Assembly (NCBI RefSeq): GCF_000150275.1
Contig: NW_002060949.1
Span: 4,959,193-5,023,192, forward strand
Length of the DNA stretch: 64,000 nt
Source: Trichoplax adhaerens
Taxonomy: Eukaryota; Placozoa; Uniplacotomia; Trichoplacea; Trichoplacidae
Direction: 5' to 3'
Within the stretch, counting starts at the first letter, position 1. Every line of letters starts with the position of its first letter. Both the position numbers and the translations under genes were made by a program. This document shows positions 38,444 through 52,700 of the stretch, piece by piece. The notes under the pieces were generated by a model, which saw only the letters and a list, made by a program, of their open reading frames with translations, had not been told where the DNA came from and ran no database searches.

Positions 38444-41400
38444 ATGAGGCGTTCAGCTGCCCCTTCTGTTACCTCCAGTACAGCTAAGCGTGCTAAATTT
38501 CAAGTTCCCTTTGCAAAAGATGCTAAGGTAAATTGTGCAGTCACTAGCGTCATTCAACATTGCCTATTTTACTGCTCCTTTTTTTGAATATGCCGCCAGA
38601 AAATACGATTGCAGCTATTGCATAACATGGCAATTTCCAGTAATAAATTGCATGATTATAATTATCTTAAGCTATCCGTAAATTTTACGTGTTACAATTA
38701 TTATTATGGATGTTTATGGCTGTCATTTGACAGAGAAGCAATGCAGGATATTGAGCTGACGCAACGGATAATAAAAATAATAGTATAATAAATAATCAAT
38801 CATAATAATAAAGATTTTAAAAATGACCACAAATATCCTCACGTTACTACTCTACAGTGCTATACTGCAGCGATAATTCAACATATAATTTCTAGTACTA
38901 CAAATGGATTACGCACTCAGTTATATTTTACTCTGATACTTTTCCTGCCATCGACTTGCTATTTCGTATTGTTAGCTTAAAATTGAACATACACTCTCAT
39001 AAAATATCTTGACATTAAAATTTCGAAAAGATAGTGTGACTTTAGCTGCAGTCTACCCTTACAGTAAGTCTACCTACAAATTTATTCGACAATGTACTGC
39101 ACACTACTTAAGCGAGAGGGTACTGTAATAGCATACCTGTAATAACACTAAAACTGCACACTCTCTAGCCAGGTCTCCAATTGAAATTTAGTTTAATTTA
39201 GAATAACTTTAACTAAAAATTTCCAACCGTGCATGAATATCTCCATCATAAATTCATTCAACTACTAGTATACTTTTGTATCTTTGAAGGACGCTGATAC
39301 TGTTGGGTCATCAGTCTTGACTCAACTAATTCAACCTCTTATAATGAAAGATTTTTTGTTAATCATTTCGATTATCTCGTACGTAGGCAACGTGTTGCAG
39401 CCTGATATTAATAATGCAATTTGATTGCTACTTTTACAGCATGCAACATCGGTGACCAAGAAACCGAATAATCAAACATCGTTGCTTGGCGATACTGGTC
39501 AATGCAGTGATAAATTGGAGCATTGCAAAACCACTATTGAAGCACATGAGGACACGGGTAATACGGATGCAACACACCGTCTCATCACTACGAAAGTACC
39601 AGTAAAACATAAAACTGCCACAACTGTTGGTTTTAGGTCCCTCACGACATCAGGTTTTAAACCTCCTACTTTAGTATCAAATACTCCTATAAAAAATGCA
39701 TCTACTGGAGATAGTAGTGCTCTATCGACAGTTAGAACCGGTGATTTGGTAAAATCGAATGGTAAGCAGTAGAAGCAAAATTTTTAATTATTAATCAGTT
39801 TATTACAGTAGAATGCTTAAAAGTGCTTTTTCAGATCGTTTTAGCTTATGATATCTACGCAATAAATTTTTTAATTCTATATTGAGACAGCTAACAGACG
39901 AGAAACGAGATCTTTCTATTCAAATAACTTTAAATTTCTGACAAAGCTTTTTCAATAACTGTTTGTACTGTGCAGTATAAACCATACCATTATTTTTAAT
40001 CAATGCATCAGTCTAGATGAAAGGTACTTATAAAGAGCGCATTACATTTGCCTTGCTCTAATAAAAATGAAACTGTTAAAATTCACCTTTTGTAAATTTA
40101 ATTTCCTAAAAATATGCACCTGCTTACATGGTTCATACAACTTAAGAACGTACCTGATGAGATATGCAATAGTTGATTATCCGATTGAAGCACTTGATAT
40201 AACAATATATTAATATACGCGTATATGTAAGCTAGGTATACGGGCTAAAAATTAAGAAATAAAATCCCTCAGTATAATTTCACTTTATTACAGAAGCAAA
40301 ATCGAATGAAGAAACTAGAAATCCTTGCTATTATAATGTCATGTGGTATGTAATAAACGGATAAAATAATAGTATAAGTGCATTGGAATTTGCACAAGTT
40401 TATGCAGCTTGTTGGATACGTATAGAACAACAGTAGACTTTGACAGTTACAAATGCACTCTATGTGATGATTAAATATACCATTATTTTTTGCGTTACCG
40501 CTTTACAGGTGCAAGTTATCAAATAAAAAGGTATGAGTGGAATAGACTGTACAGTAATCTTTTTTTGCAAACTGGAAATGAGATATTATTCCCGTTGCCT
40601 ATAATAATTTTCTTTATGATAACTATTGTTAACGTAAAAAGCTAAGTCGAGCAGTCTAAATATTTCTCAAATTGTTCAATGGCACACTATTTTTAATTAA
40701 GTAGTCTCTAATAGGATACTTACAGTTGACATTACCGCTAAATTTAACATTATTCTTTCTTTTATAAGCATAGTTTACGTCAGAAATATCCATCTTGAAC
40801 AATAATTGTAATAGTTCACTAATAAATGAGCGACTTTTACTAAATTATTAACTTCTGCTATGATTAATTTGCAACATGCATGCATATATACTCTTGTATA
40901 CATGGTTAGAACAAAAAATGGGAGAGTGATGGTAAGTTATATGATAACTGTTTGACATAGTCCTAAACGTTATACATGCAATAGTAAGAAAGGTATCTTT
41001 ATTGGCAGCTTTCCTTATAACTACCCCAACTACAGCAACCTTGGTTAACCTAGAAGGAAAAGAGTATGTGTAAAATATAAATATACTTGCTTCTGTTAAA
41101 ATAAAGGTATCTAAATTATACATAGTCCGATGTAGCTGAAAATTTTAAATTCTCAGATTTATCTATGTAATTTACATGGCAGGATTGGAAAGAGTACAGG
41201 TTACAAATTATCAGAATTGAAAGATCTTCTGTCTGGTCAGACGTTGATAGTTGGAAGAAAGGAGGTTGAGGTTAGTCAGTAAATCTTGTATTCTTTTTTG
41301 TAAGGGGTCATGATTCTGTATGTGAATCCGTACATTGGCAGATAATTAGTTCAATCAGCGATACCGATTGGGCAACTGGAAAGTGCTTCCGAACTGCTAC

Positions 41401-43910
41401 TAACACTACCAATGTAATACCGCAAATTGCCAGTAAGTATAGCATTATCAGCTAATTTTAATATTTGCTTTTGCTTTAAAAGGCTAAGTATATTATTGCC
41501 ACTTTCGATTTATACTTTTATTGGTGCAATTTCCATCTACATTTTGCCTTTATATTGACGAAATAATTAGGACAAAAGTTTACAAATAAATTCTCATCTC
41601 CTTTGAAATCTATCGAAAATATGCCCACGAAAGTATGTTTAATTTGTTAAATTTGGATTTACTGATTTACGGTACAGTAATTAGTATTTGAATAATTACA
41701 ATTTCTATTTTGATTGCAGGATGTAAAAATTACTCACGAAAGTCCTAGACACGACCCAAATGCTCCGGATGCTCTTGTAATGCCACGACCTAGTGTCGAC
41801 CATCAGGTAATGTTAAAATTGTACCATTAATCTGATCACATTGATTGAATAAATTAAAATTTCAACATTTAATAGTACTGGAATATTTCATTTGTAGCGC
41901 AACTTCAATACAAATAAGCTCTGTGTAGTCGATGTTGTTGTTGATCCATACATAAGTCGTCGTTTACGACCTCATCAACGCGATGGTGTCATATTTCTAT
42001 ATGAATGTGTTATGGGAATGCGTGATTTTTCTGGCTTTGGTGCTATATTAGCGTTAGTATTTTTGTCAATAAAAATATAATCCTTGAACGTTAAAATTTT
42101 TGAATTTTTGCTAGCTTCTAAAACAATACTACAAATCGATCTATGTATTTAAATAGAGATGAAATGGGTCTTGGAAAATCGTTACAGTGCATTGCATTGA
42201 TATGGTAAGTTGATCATGGTTATAAATCTGTAAATCTTACTGTGAAAATGCGCGATAAAGTTATCTTTTAACAATTAATACATCTCACCCTTGGCTTTAA
42301 CACTTAAATGTTAATGTTCCCGTGAATTCTTGTCTACCCTACATTTTGTATAGGACACTTTATAAGCAAGGGATGTACGGTGGTAAAGCACCAATTAAGC
42401 GGATTCTTCTTGTTACTCCTGGTAGCTTAGTACAGGTCAGTCCAATATTATATAATGCACTGGTACAATTAATGATAAAAATGGTCTTAACTGAAGAACA
42501 AGATGTGCTGTGCTAAGCTCATTTCTTTGGTTAACTACTTACAAAGTATGACTATTACTTCGATAATGCTTACAATACCTCGCTCATCGAAATAATATTG
42601 TTACATCATGATTAGAATTGGTCTCGTGAATTTCGAAAATGGTTAGGCATTGAACGATTTAAGGTGTTTCCTGTCAGTTCTGATAAGAGAGTTGAGGTAA
42701 ATTGTGATTTAAAGTATTTATCGCTATTTAATAATTGCATAAGTTACTATATATAAATAAAGTCGATGATGTTGCAGACTATTCAATTCGGAAACATTCG
42801 CGTATAATGCAGCTTTCGTATATCATACATATTGATTTCATTCCTATATAGGAATTTATCAAATATCCCCAATATCCACTGATGATTATTAGCTACGAAA
42901 TGTTTGTACGCTCTTGCGATACACTGAAAGGCATCAAATTTGATCTTCTGATATGTGATGAAGGGCATCGCCTTAAAAACTCTTCCAATAAAACTTTTGC
43001 GGTTAGTTCTATTCCTATTATAATGTATAATTTGTACTGATAACAGTTAGAAAGTCTCCGTTATTACGTCTCATCGGAAATACTGTTATAGTTGATATCA
43101 AGCGTGCAAACACGACGTCGAGTTCTTGTTACTGGCACTCCTATACAGGTAAATATAATTCACGCGTATATAACACTAATAACAGTAAAAAATATTATCT
43201 AAAAAAGTTAGCTTAATCATAATATTTTGCCAACGATTCCTAGAATGACTTACAGGAATTTTATGCCATTGTAGAATTTTGTAACCCAGGAATTTTAGGT
43301 CTTATAAATTGAAGTTACAATATTGTTGTTTTTAGCTTGATTGATTATAACGAATAAAGGTTGTGATATTATTAATCATTATATCCAAAGGGAGTGAGGC
43401 CGCATTTCGTCGTATTTACGAAGATCCGATAGCTAAGTCGAGATTGCCAGGATGCAATAAAAAGGAGAAAAACCTCGGTGAAAGTCGAGCTATAGAGGTA
43501 ATAGGCATTTATAAGGATATCGTTTTGGTCTAAAAGAATAATATGAGCATATTGCTGTTACATAAAAGTATATACGTTCACGTATGTGACGTGAGCACAT
43601 ATCGCAAGAGTAAACAGTATTAATTTCATGCATAAAAGCTATTTAAATTATAAATTGTCTAGAATCGCTTTTACTTGCAATTTTTTACTGAATTTAAACA
43701 GTTGCTATGTGATAAACATTAACTACTCTAAATCGCAGTATTAGCTTATGGTATCTGCTAATGTTCAAAACTCTACACATTTACTGCATTTTTTAACTGT
43801 TAACTGTATACCTACGTAAAAAAGCTAGGACTATGCTATCAGCAGTACAGATTTCACCGTAAATAATTGGACAGTCAACTGAAACTGGGAAAATACTACA
43901 ATATCTAATG

Positions 43911-43945
<35 letters not shown>

Positions 43946-46625
43946 ATATCGCAGACAACACAGTTATTCAAGCTTATTATAGGCTGTTCCAATTTTTAAA
44001 TATTACTGATTATTTCAATTCCACAAACATCCTTCTTAAGTTATCATATGTTTAACAGATCAATTTTTCAAATTAATTAGTAAACTCCTCATAATTTATT
44101 CTCTAGCTATCCAGATTAACAAAGCTTTTTTGCCTCAGACGCACTCAAGAAGTCATTATCCATCATCTTCCACCTAAAGGTTTAAGCATTATATTAATAT
44201 CAAAAAATGTGCCCCATTTGTGTCCTTTCTAACATCTATGATTACGCACGTTATCACCTATTAGTGGAATATGTGATATTTTGCAGAACCGCACCACTAC
44301 AAGTCCTTATATATCGACATCTGCTCAGTTCTCGCCTATTTAAAGAATGCATAAGCGCAGTTGAATCGAATTATTGCAGACATTTCATGTGTATTAACGC
44401 TCTTAGAAAAGTTTGTAATGAGCCGAACTTAATTTATGAAGCAGTCAAGGATGCTGAATCACATCTGATTGATGACGAGATTGGTAAATCTATTGAGGAG
44501 GAGCACGTAGGTGTAATAGCTATATAAGAACGATTGAATCAGGTTGAATTAAAGTGAACTCCTACATTTACGGTGGTAATTCAATTTTATCTTTAAATTT
44601 TAATGCTTCCCTTATTATGTCTGCAACTAGACACTTCTATACGCTGGAATTCAATCGTTATATCCACCCAACTATTCTCCTGATACTTTTACTACCGAGC
44701 ATTCAGGCAAATTAGCCGTATTGAGTAATTTACTGGATTGGATATACCAAAATTCGCCTAAAGAAAAAGTAGTTGTTGTTTCTAATTTTACCAGAGTTAG
44801 TATGGTATCTGAAGTTGACGGAGAAACACTGTTCTGGTGCTGTAATACAAATATTGGATCATAGAAGCAAACACTAACATAGTCTTTTCTTTTTCAATTT
44901 ATCTTAAGACCTTAGATGTACTACAGAAAATGTGTAAAAGTAAAAATTATCGCTACGTTCGACTAGATGGATCAACGCCAACTTCCAAAAGGCATACCAT
45001 TGTTGAAAATTTTAATTCATCTTATAGTAAAACATGTGGGTAAAATTAATTAGTTAACGCTTTCGCTAGGAAGCTTTCATTAACGTTACATTCTTATACC
45101 TATTGTGCCTGAAGGACTGTCTAAAGTATCAAATTTTATTTTAGTTGTTTTTTTGTTAAGTTCGAAAGCCGGTGGTACTGGACTAAATCTAATTGGTGCT
45201 TCGCGATTAGTATTATATGATATTGACTGGAATCCTGCTAATGACCTCCAGGTCAAACTAGTTACTCCAGTAGCTGAAAGACTTTCCTACAATAAATCCA
45301 GTGCTTTTAGATTTTTAATAAAACATTGGTGTTAGATGATGAAATGAAAAAATCACAAATTTTGAAATTATTTATTCAGGCAATGGCCAGGATTTGGAGA
45401 GATGGTCAAAAAAGAGATGTTTATATCTATCGACTAGTTACAACGGTATGCGCAATGATTGTGTAAACTGTGGATTGTTATGATCTGATTTGTTCGAATC
45501 AGTCTTAATACTCGTATATGTTATTCCAACATGAAATAGGGTACTATAGAAGAAAAAATTTTTCAACGACAAGTTATGAAACATGATTTAAGCGGGGCAG
45601 TGATGGATACGAGAGAGTCCGGAAGAAGTCAATTTACCAGAAAAGATTTACATGTAAGCCAAAATTATTTCCTTAACTTACATGAGATTTACCTATTGAA
45701 CTGTACTTCTAGTAGTTACCAGAGTGGTATGCGATATAGTTGTACTAAGATTAATTACAAGTTATTAGACTTTCACAATAATAGTCTTCGTCTAAACTAT
45801 GCATATAACATGTGCTATTTTTATCACTTTCGGATAAATTATGAAATATTATCAATGTTAAGTGATTATGTGTTTAGAAGTTTTTAGACTATTAAGTGCA
45901 AAGTTGTTAAAAATTGCCTTTTAATTTACAGAATCTATTTAGCTTGCGAGAGGATATCGTGTGCGATACACATAAACTACTTGGCTGCAATTGCTGCCTC
46001 GAAGGAACGGTCTGCTAGTATTATTTTATTGAATGACATTAATTGATTGTAACATCGAATAACATGTTTCTTATCATATAGTTTAATGATGCTGATGAGA
46101 GCGATAACAATACTGGACCTAAAAACTCTTCCATGGTTAGTTTTATTACTATGTTAGAGTTAAGTTTGTTGCCACTGGTCATTGTGAAGGACTTTTATTT
46201 ATTTACGGATATTACTAATTGCTAGAATAAGATTGAAATGGATGAATTAATGAAATGGGATCATATTCCAGTCCCACTCAGTGAATCAGTTAAGGTATGA
46301 GACAAAATTTGTAAACAAATATAAATAATAAATGGCCGTAACATATATACTTATATTCACAATATACCAAAATGTATTCAGTTTAACAATACTTAAATCA
46401 ATTTTAATTACTCTTCACGATTATAATGATTTGCTGTGCAGTAAAATAGTGTACTTCTAGAATAATCGTTTACTTCACAAACTCTTTACTAATTTCTATA
46501 TTATATATCATGACGATCAAACATACGCGAACTGGCAGGATCAATGCCTTCAAGATATTGACAGCAAAAATATCACATTTGTATTCCAAAATAGAATGTC
46601 ATTGAATAATGATGTTACTTTATGA
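38444..46625 (+). CDS. RAD54B: RAD54B, SNF2-family DNA translocase of homologous recombination
   Basis: Nuclear ATP-driven translocase that works with RAD51 in homologous recombination. I traced 28 exons in agreeing phase (starts 38444, 39440, 40294, 40509, 40993, 41183, 41342, 41571, 41720, 41898, 42157, 42354, 42616, 42852, 43092, 43244, 43391, 44107, 44265, 44631, 44909, 45145, 45380, 45540, 45932, 46082, 46226, 46461), giving about 957 residues (human 910). The exon at 40993-41063 has a weak acceptor and is the least sure. The N-terminus MRRSAAPS equals the human start. Then come [15 protein letters not shown] and [15 protein letters not shown], and the helicase motifs: [11 protein letters not shown] (Walker A Lys near 352), DEGH near 451, [45 protein letters not shown] and [16 protein letters not shown]. 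All ATPase motifs are intact, so the enzyme should be active. Confidence 0.97.
43912..43942. repeat. TA dinucleotide microsatellite in a RAD54B intron
   Basis: Uninterrupted run of TA of about 15 units, inside the largest late intron (43498-44106) of RAD54B. Likely length-polymorphic. Confidence 0.9.
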
Positions 46626-46783
46626 ATTTCAAGTAGTAACTTATTTATGTATTCAATAGCCCGACTATATAGCTATTCTTACCAGTGAAGTACTAGTAGT
46701 ATTAGTAAAGTTATGTATTCCAAATAAAAGTCACAGTCTGTGTAAATATCATTGTGAAAGCTAAACTTGAAATAAATTGTCAG

Positions 46784-49700
46784 TTATTCCGCTTCAATAA
46801 AATTTTTCCACCACTCCTTTAATTTATTGTCACTGTTTGTCCAAAATTTCTGAAAATCTGGTAGTAGTTTGTCTTGTTGATTGTCAGAAGTAGAACTTGA
46901 GCGTTTGGGCAGCATGTAATTTTGCGACCACAAGAAATCGACCTGGGCCTCTTTCAAATTCGTTGTATCGCATAACTATAATAATTTGAATGCAAGAAAT
47001 TTTTATAGTTACTGGTCAAATATTAATGAATCTACGAGTAAAAATTTACTATACGTGTATCACCCCTTTTTAAAATTACAAAATTAATTAAAATATTGCA
47101 AAACGACCAATTAGTGATAGCTTTACCCCAAAGTAATGACTAACATCAGGTTTACATTTTACCCATACCTTATTGATCTGCTCCTCTTTGCTACGTATGC
47201 GATATTTAACTAATGCTGCACCGGAGGAGTGAATAAATAATAGCTGTTCGTTTTCTATTATTTCAACGCCAGGATCAATTATGAATTCAAGTCTATAACG
47301 AATAATATAAATTAATATGCACCCAGGGTATCTCAACTTGGTGATAGTGATTTTATTTTCTATCGCTAGATCCAACATACTGAATAATATGACAACTTTA
47401 TCACTTACCTGTCCATCACAAGTTTAACAAATCGTCTAAATTTACCAACTGTTGTATCTGAAATTACAGCGAAGTTAAAAAAATGGGTGTATAGTTATCT
47501 AAATTACAGATTACTCCACAGTAATTGCGATCGAATCTAGTGCAAGTAATAAAACAATATACTTTTTCCTTCCTCCTTCGCGTCATCATTAACAAGCCAA
47601 GAGAGATCAATATCGATCTCAGCTGGTGAGTAAAATGGGTGTACAGAATTGGAAGTCGGAAACGGACAATATGGAACTGGTGTCAATAAGAAACCTGCTG
47701 CCCGAGCTCTTCTTCCCCAATCTTGGATCTGCTCATATATATTCGCGATTGTTACCGATAATATAGCTATTGCTCGCAGTTAATGATTACGTAACAGTGC
47801 TATAGCTAACTTACGGTTTCGTTAACATCAGTAGCGGACGATATTAACCATCGCACTTCAAATCGATAAGCACACCTAGGCTTGTAATTTGTACTATAAT
47901 TAACGGTAAACCATTCTTGGAAGTTTTTATCTAATTGTTTCTTATGATCTACTTCAATTTGAAGACATCTGTATTGAAGATGTTCTGATTCTGAAAAATG
48001 CAATATCCCCTATTTACCATCGCTGAACGCTACTATAGCCTAAGCAAGATTTGCTAAACATATATAATTATTAATTGTTAACTACCCTGAGAAGGCATAA
48101 CATTCTTCATCCCATAAATTTCTATCTCAACCCAGCGATCAGAAAATTCAGTTACAGTCTCATTACCTATAATATAATTGATTATATATATAGGCGTTAT
48201 AATTTTAATTTGCAACAGTCGACAAATCAAATAAACAACAATCCTTTGATAGGTCTAATCTAAGAAGAATTTTACGTACTAGAAGCGATACAATAGACGT
48301 GGTATCCAAATATAAATTGATTTTTCCTGGAGTTGGTTATCTTAATAATTAACTTTTCATCTAGAAGACGCTGATTGTCGAGAGATATTCCAGAATAGTA
48401 AAGTTATCATGCAGGATTTTATTTTACACGTTAGTCCAGAAATTAATTTACCCATTCATGATTTCACTACTCCACTAGTACCTCAGTAATGAAACTATGA
48501 AATATACCTGGCCTAAAGCTAAGGCATCTGTAATAGTATGAACAGAATCGATTGATTCTATGACCCAGCCAACAAAAGTCGCGGAGACAAAGGTCTTATT
48601 TGGAATGTCTCTTTGTTTATCTAAGAACGGTAGTCCAGCTCTATACAATCATGACATATAATAATTGTTACCAGTCAATTAGCTTACAACTTGTATAACA
48701 TTTGCATGAAATAATGCAATATTAAAGAATTCACTTACGAGATATCTTGCATCAGTTGAACAACTTCATTAGATGATATCGTCTTTGATGAATTATCAGA
48801 TGTGCTACGAGCGCCTTCCTCTCCGGATATATTTTCTAATTATGTTTAATGAAAATACGTTTTAGAGTTAGATTGCTATCAGACATATTTTTTGTAATTC
48901 ATTGATAGTAGAAAGTATTGAATAGAACTTTAGCTCTAAAAATTCACCTACCTTTTCGAGTTTCCATCGATTTATCAGCATCGGAATAAATCGTCCCGCT
49001 AGTGATTGACTCATCCGGATCGACAAATGCCTTGAAAGCTTTCAGCTGCGACGGCTTCAAGTAAAGGATGACAACTTTACAGTTAATAATTAACTTTCAC
49101 CTTACTACGCTCATTAAGTTACCTTGCTTAAGGACTGTCGATGGGAACTTCTCCTACAGCGATTTAAATTTTCAGCAAATTTTAAAAATTGCTCTAACAA
49201 AAATATTTCCTTCAATCTCTCACTATAGACGCATGTGAGAGATTTCATTTCAGTACTTTTTTCGGGCACCATTATATGCAAGTAATTTAATATGGTGGCT
49301 TTGCTAGATGTAACCGAGGAATGAACCGGAAGAAGAGCGAAACGTAATTGCCAGAACTTGACAAGCTAAACCGTTAAGCGAAAATATTATATGTATAACT
49401 TCACTGGTCACCCTATATATCATAGATATTGCTACTAAACAGAATACCTCATTTAAAAATTCATGAGATCTATCAATTTTTCCCATAACATAATTATCTA
49501 TGGATTGCCAATCTAAATCTCGTAGTTCTCCACTCTTTAATTCAACCATTGTTTGCTTCAATAACCCAAAAAATCGTTAGAATTATTTTTAGAGTAGTAC
49601 CGTGACGACCATATAATTATTGCAAAATTAACAATGGAATAAGATATTAAATCAACTTAAACTGCAAACTCGATATCAACTAATAGACTCCTATTACAGA

Positions 49701-52700
49701 GTGGGAATGGATATTAAATGAGCTACCTACTTGTATAACTTGTTACTGCGATACACGAATACTGTACAAGCGAAAACACTTAATTTGTTGACAGCAACTA
49801 TTTCACGTCATATTTATCACCAATATAATATCTATAAATTTAAAATTAATTTACAATCTACAGAATGTAGTAACCGTATGTATTACCTGAAATCCACTTC
49901 TTATGAATTGGCCACAGATTATATTTATAATTCAATGAATCAGTTTTTTGTGACTTTCTAAAATCAACAAAAAAATTGGAGGTATTCCGTAGTAAAGTGA
50001 AAAAAATTAGTTTTTTCTACTAGAGTCGCCCATACAGTATACATATTGTTAGACAAATATACTTCGGATAATGTTTCACCAAGTGCACTACATGTTCAGT
50101 TAAATATAGTTCATGCAAGATTAATCCAATGCTCAGCTTGTAGACGTTCTATAATAGGTACGTTATTACAATCTTTAGTACATTTAACCACGTTCATACG
50201 TATGGTAAATAATATAATTTATGGGAATATAATTTAAAACCGTATTTACTTTAATATCAACTTGTAACTGTTCTGAAGATAAAAACGGCTTTGATAACTC
50301 TTTATTATCTTTTATAGGATAATAAACCTGAAAGCCCTATCATAGGAATAGTTGACAGTCAGCTATCTATTGAACATGATGTACCATAAATCACGCTACA
50401 TCAGAATTATTATTCTACAATCGTATCTGCTGGTGTGGCTGAACTTTTATGAATCAGCAGCTGGTCCTCTACCTGAGAAATTCTTTGCAAAACCATAACC
50501 TGAAATAGACCTTCAATTTCTGACTCACTAAAGCTAGCGCAAATAATCAATAAATCAATATATAACACGAAACTATAAATCAGATTTATATATCATAGCC
50601 ACCCGTCGCTTTGCCGCACTTCATGAGTAGCACTATATTCCTTTAGAATATCTTCTCTAGAAGGATATTCACGATTTGTTAAAGGTAAACAAGCTGGCGC
50701 AGTTAGCGATCGCCAATCAACTCTTTCATAGAAATCCCAAAAAGTATCTGAATCTGTCGCGTAGATAGTACGTTTATTTTCTGGTTCTCTTTTTGGATTG
50801 ACATAGTAGTAAGCTACTCCATGATTTGACTTCAGACCGTTGATGCCCTCTAAAAAAGATAACTGTTAATTCTTTTTACAATAAACTAATGTAACAAATG
50901 ATAATCCTAAAATATTTTTGATACCGGATGCTGATTCGGTAAATTCTTGAATGTAATGATTAAAATATTCCTCCACATTTTTAGTATTTTCATCTATAAC
51001 CTCATGGTCTTCGGGTTGTTGAACATCTTCTGCTAACGTCGAATCTCTTTCATTCATGTGCTTCAAAGCAGCTAAAGCAATAGTTTTGCTTGGAAATATG
51101 CAACTTGGAAGCTCATATCCTAATAATAAATATATATGGACTCTATAAGCACTCTGAACGGATCAAAGATTTCATATAAATTCGCATACCTATACCTCAA
51201 AACTAAAACGATAATTATATTAACTAATTATATGGTCGATGCATTGAAAACAAACACCTTTATCATCATTTTGGTTATCTGCTTTGGAAACTACTGGACT
51301 TTGTAAAACAACATCATTCCAACGACTATAGCAATGCCCACGATTTTTCATTAATGAGGGATAAAAAATTTTAATGTTTTCAGAGTCATCATCGTCTTCA
51401 TTCGATACGGACCGATCATCATCTAATAAATCATGAAATAAAGAATCGTTCATGTAACAATATCGATTTTAAACGTACAGCATAACAACCGTTTCTAAAA
51501 TCAACCAACCTTTAACATTTAGGTGATTCGTAGTATCCTTACTCTCCTTAATACTACAGTTTAGTTATATGTTATATGTTATAACTTAGGCAATCACATA
51601 ATCATAACACAGCCATAAAGCAAAGAAATTAAAACATACGAATCTCCATCATCAGACTGCCTCTCCATATTCTCTAGCAATAAATTACCCCAGTCGAAAT
51701 CATCTCCTCTATCATCGCTTTCAAAAATTTTTAGTATTTGTTCCGCTAGCATAAAAAATATGAAGATATACATAAAAATGATTTAGAATATCTTCATTTA
51801 GGATGTAATATAAACGATTCATACCTGGTGTTGCCCTGCGACTATTCTTTAAAGCATCAAACTAAAAATATTTTCAACATTTAATTATAGATTATAAATA
51901 TAAAATAATTCATTTTGATTCACGTAACAGATCCTTACAAAACTGCTTGAAAATTTAATTCTTGGAACATAATAACGGCTGGATTTTTTTCTTAGTTCAA
52001 GCTGTGTTTTTGAAACGTATCCACTATACCAAATGCAAGATTGCTTAATTAAAATTTTACTGCTAATTCTAACTCATTCTACATCTATAAAAATGGAGAT
52101 TTTTAAATAAAATTATATGTGCGATATAGTTAAAGAAATATTAAACCTCAGATTGATCCAATCATCCGGTACTTCATATTTATCTTCCGCATATTTTATC
52201 TATCAAACAAAGTGCAAGACACCTCTGATATTTTTATAATTCAACTATACGTTATAGCAACTTTCAATTAAGTAATTTCTTCATCAATATAAATGCATGG
52301 CAAATTATGGAAACCTTTAATAATGGAACGTAATACAATGGAGACTCTCCCAAACAAACTAAATCAGCTGCAATCCCTAAAATATGTTAAATGACTTTTT
52401 ATAGTAACAATTTGCACAAGTAATAATAGCAAGTCCGGTATTAATTTAATTTAAATTATAATCACCATAGTCTGATATTCTTTGTTTCGTTATATCAATT
52501 AGCTGCTTTTCAGCCTAGGCAATTTACGAATAGCGAAATATTGAAAACAATTTATGATGTGTTCTTACTCTTATATCTTTATAAAAACTATAATGTCATT
52601 GATCTATAAGATTAGTTGTTAATTTTAGCTCATTATCAGTGAATTTAGCCCAGAAATACGCGTATATATTCAAGAAGTTTTACCTCAATAATCCCAGGGC

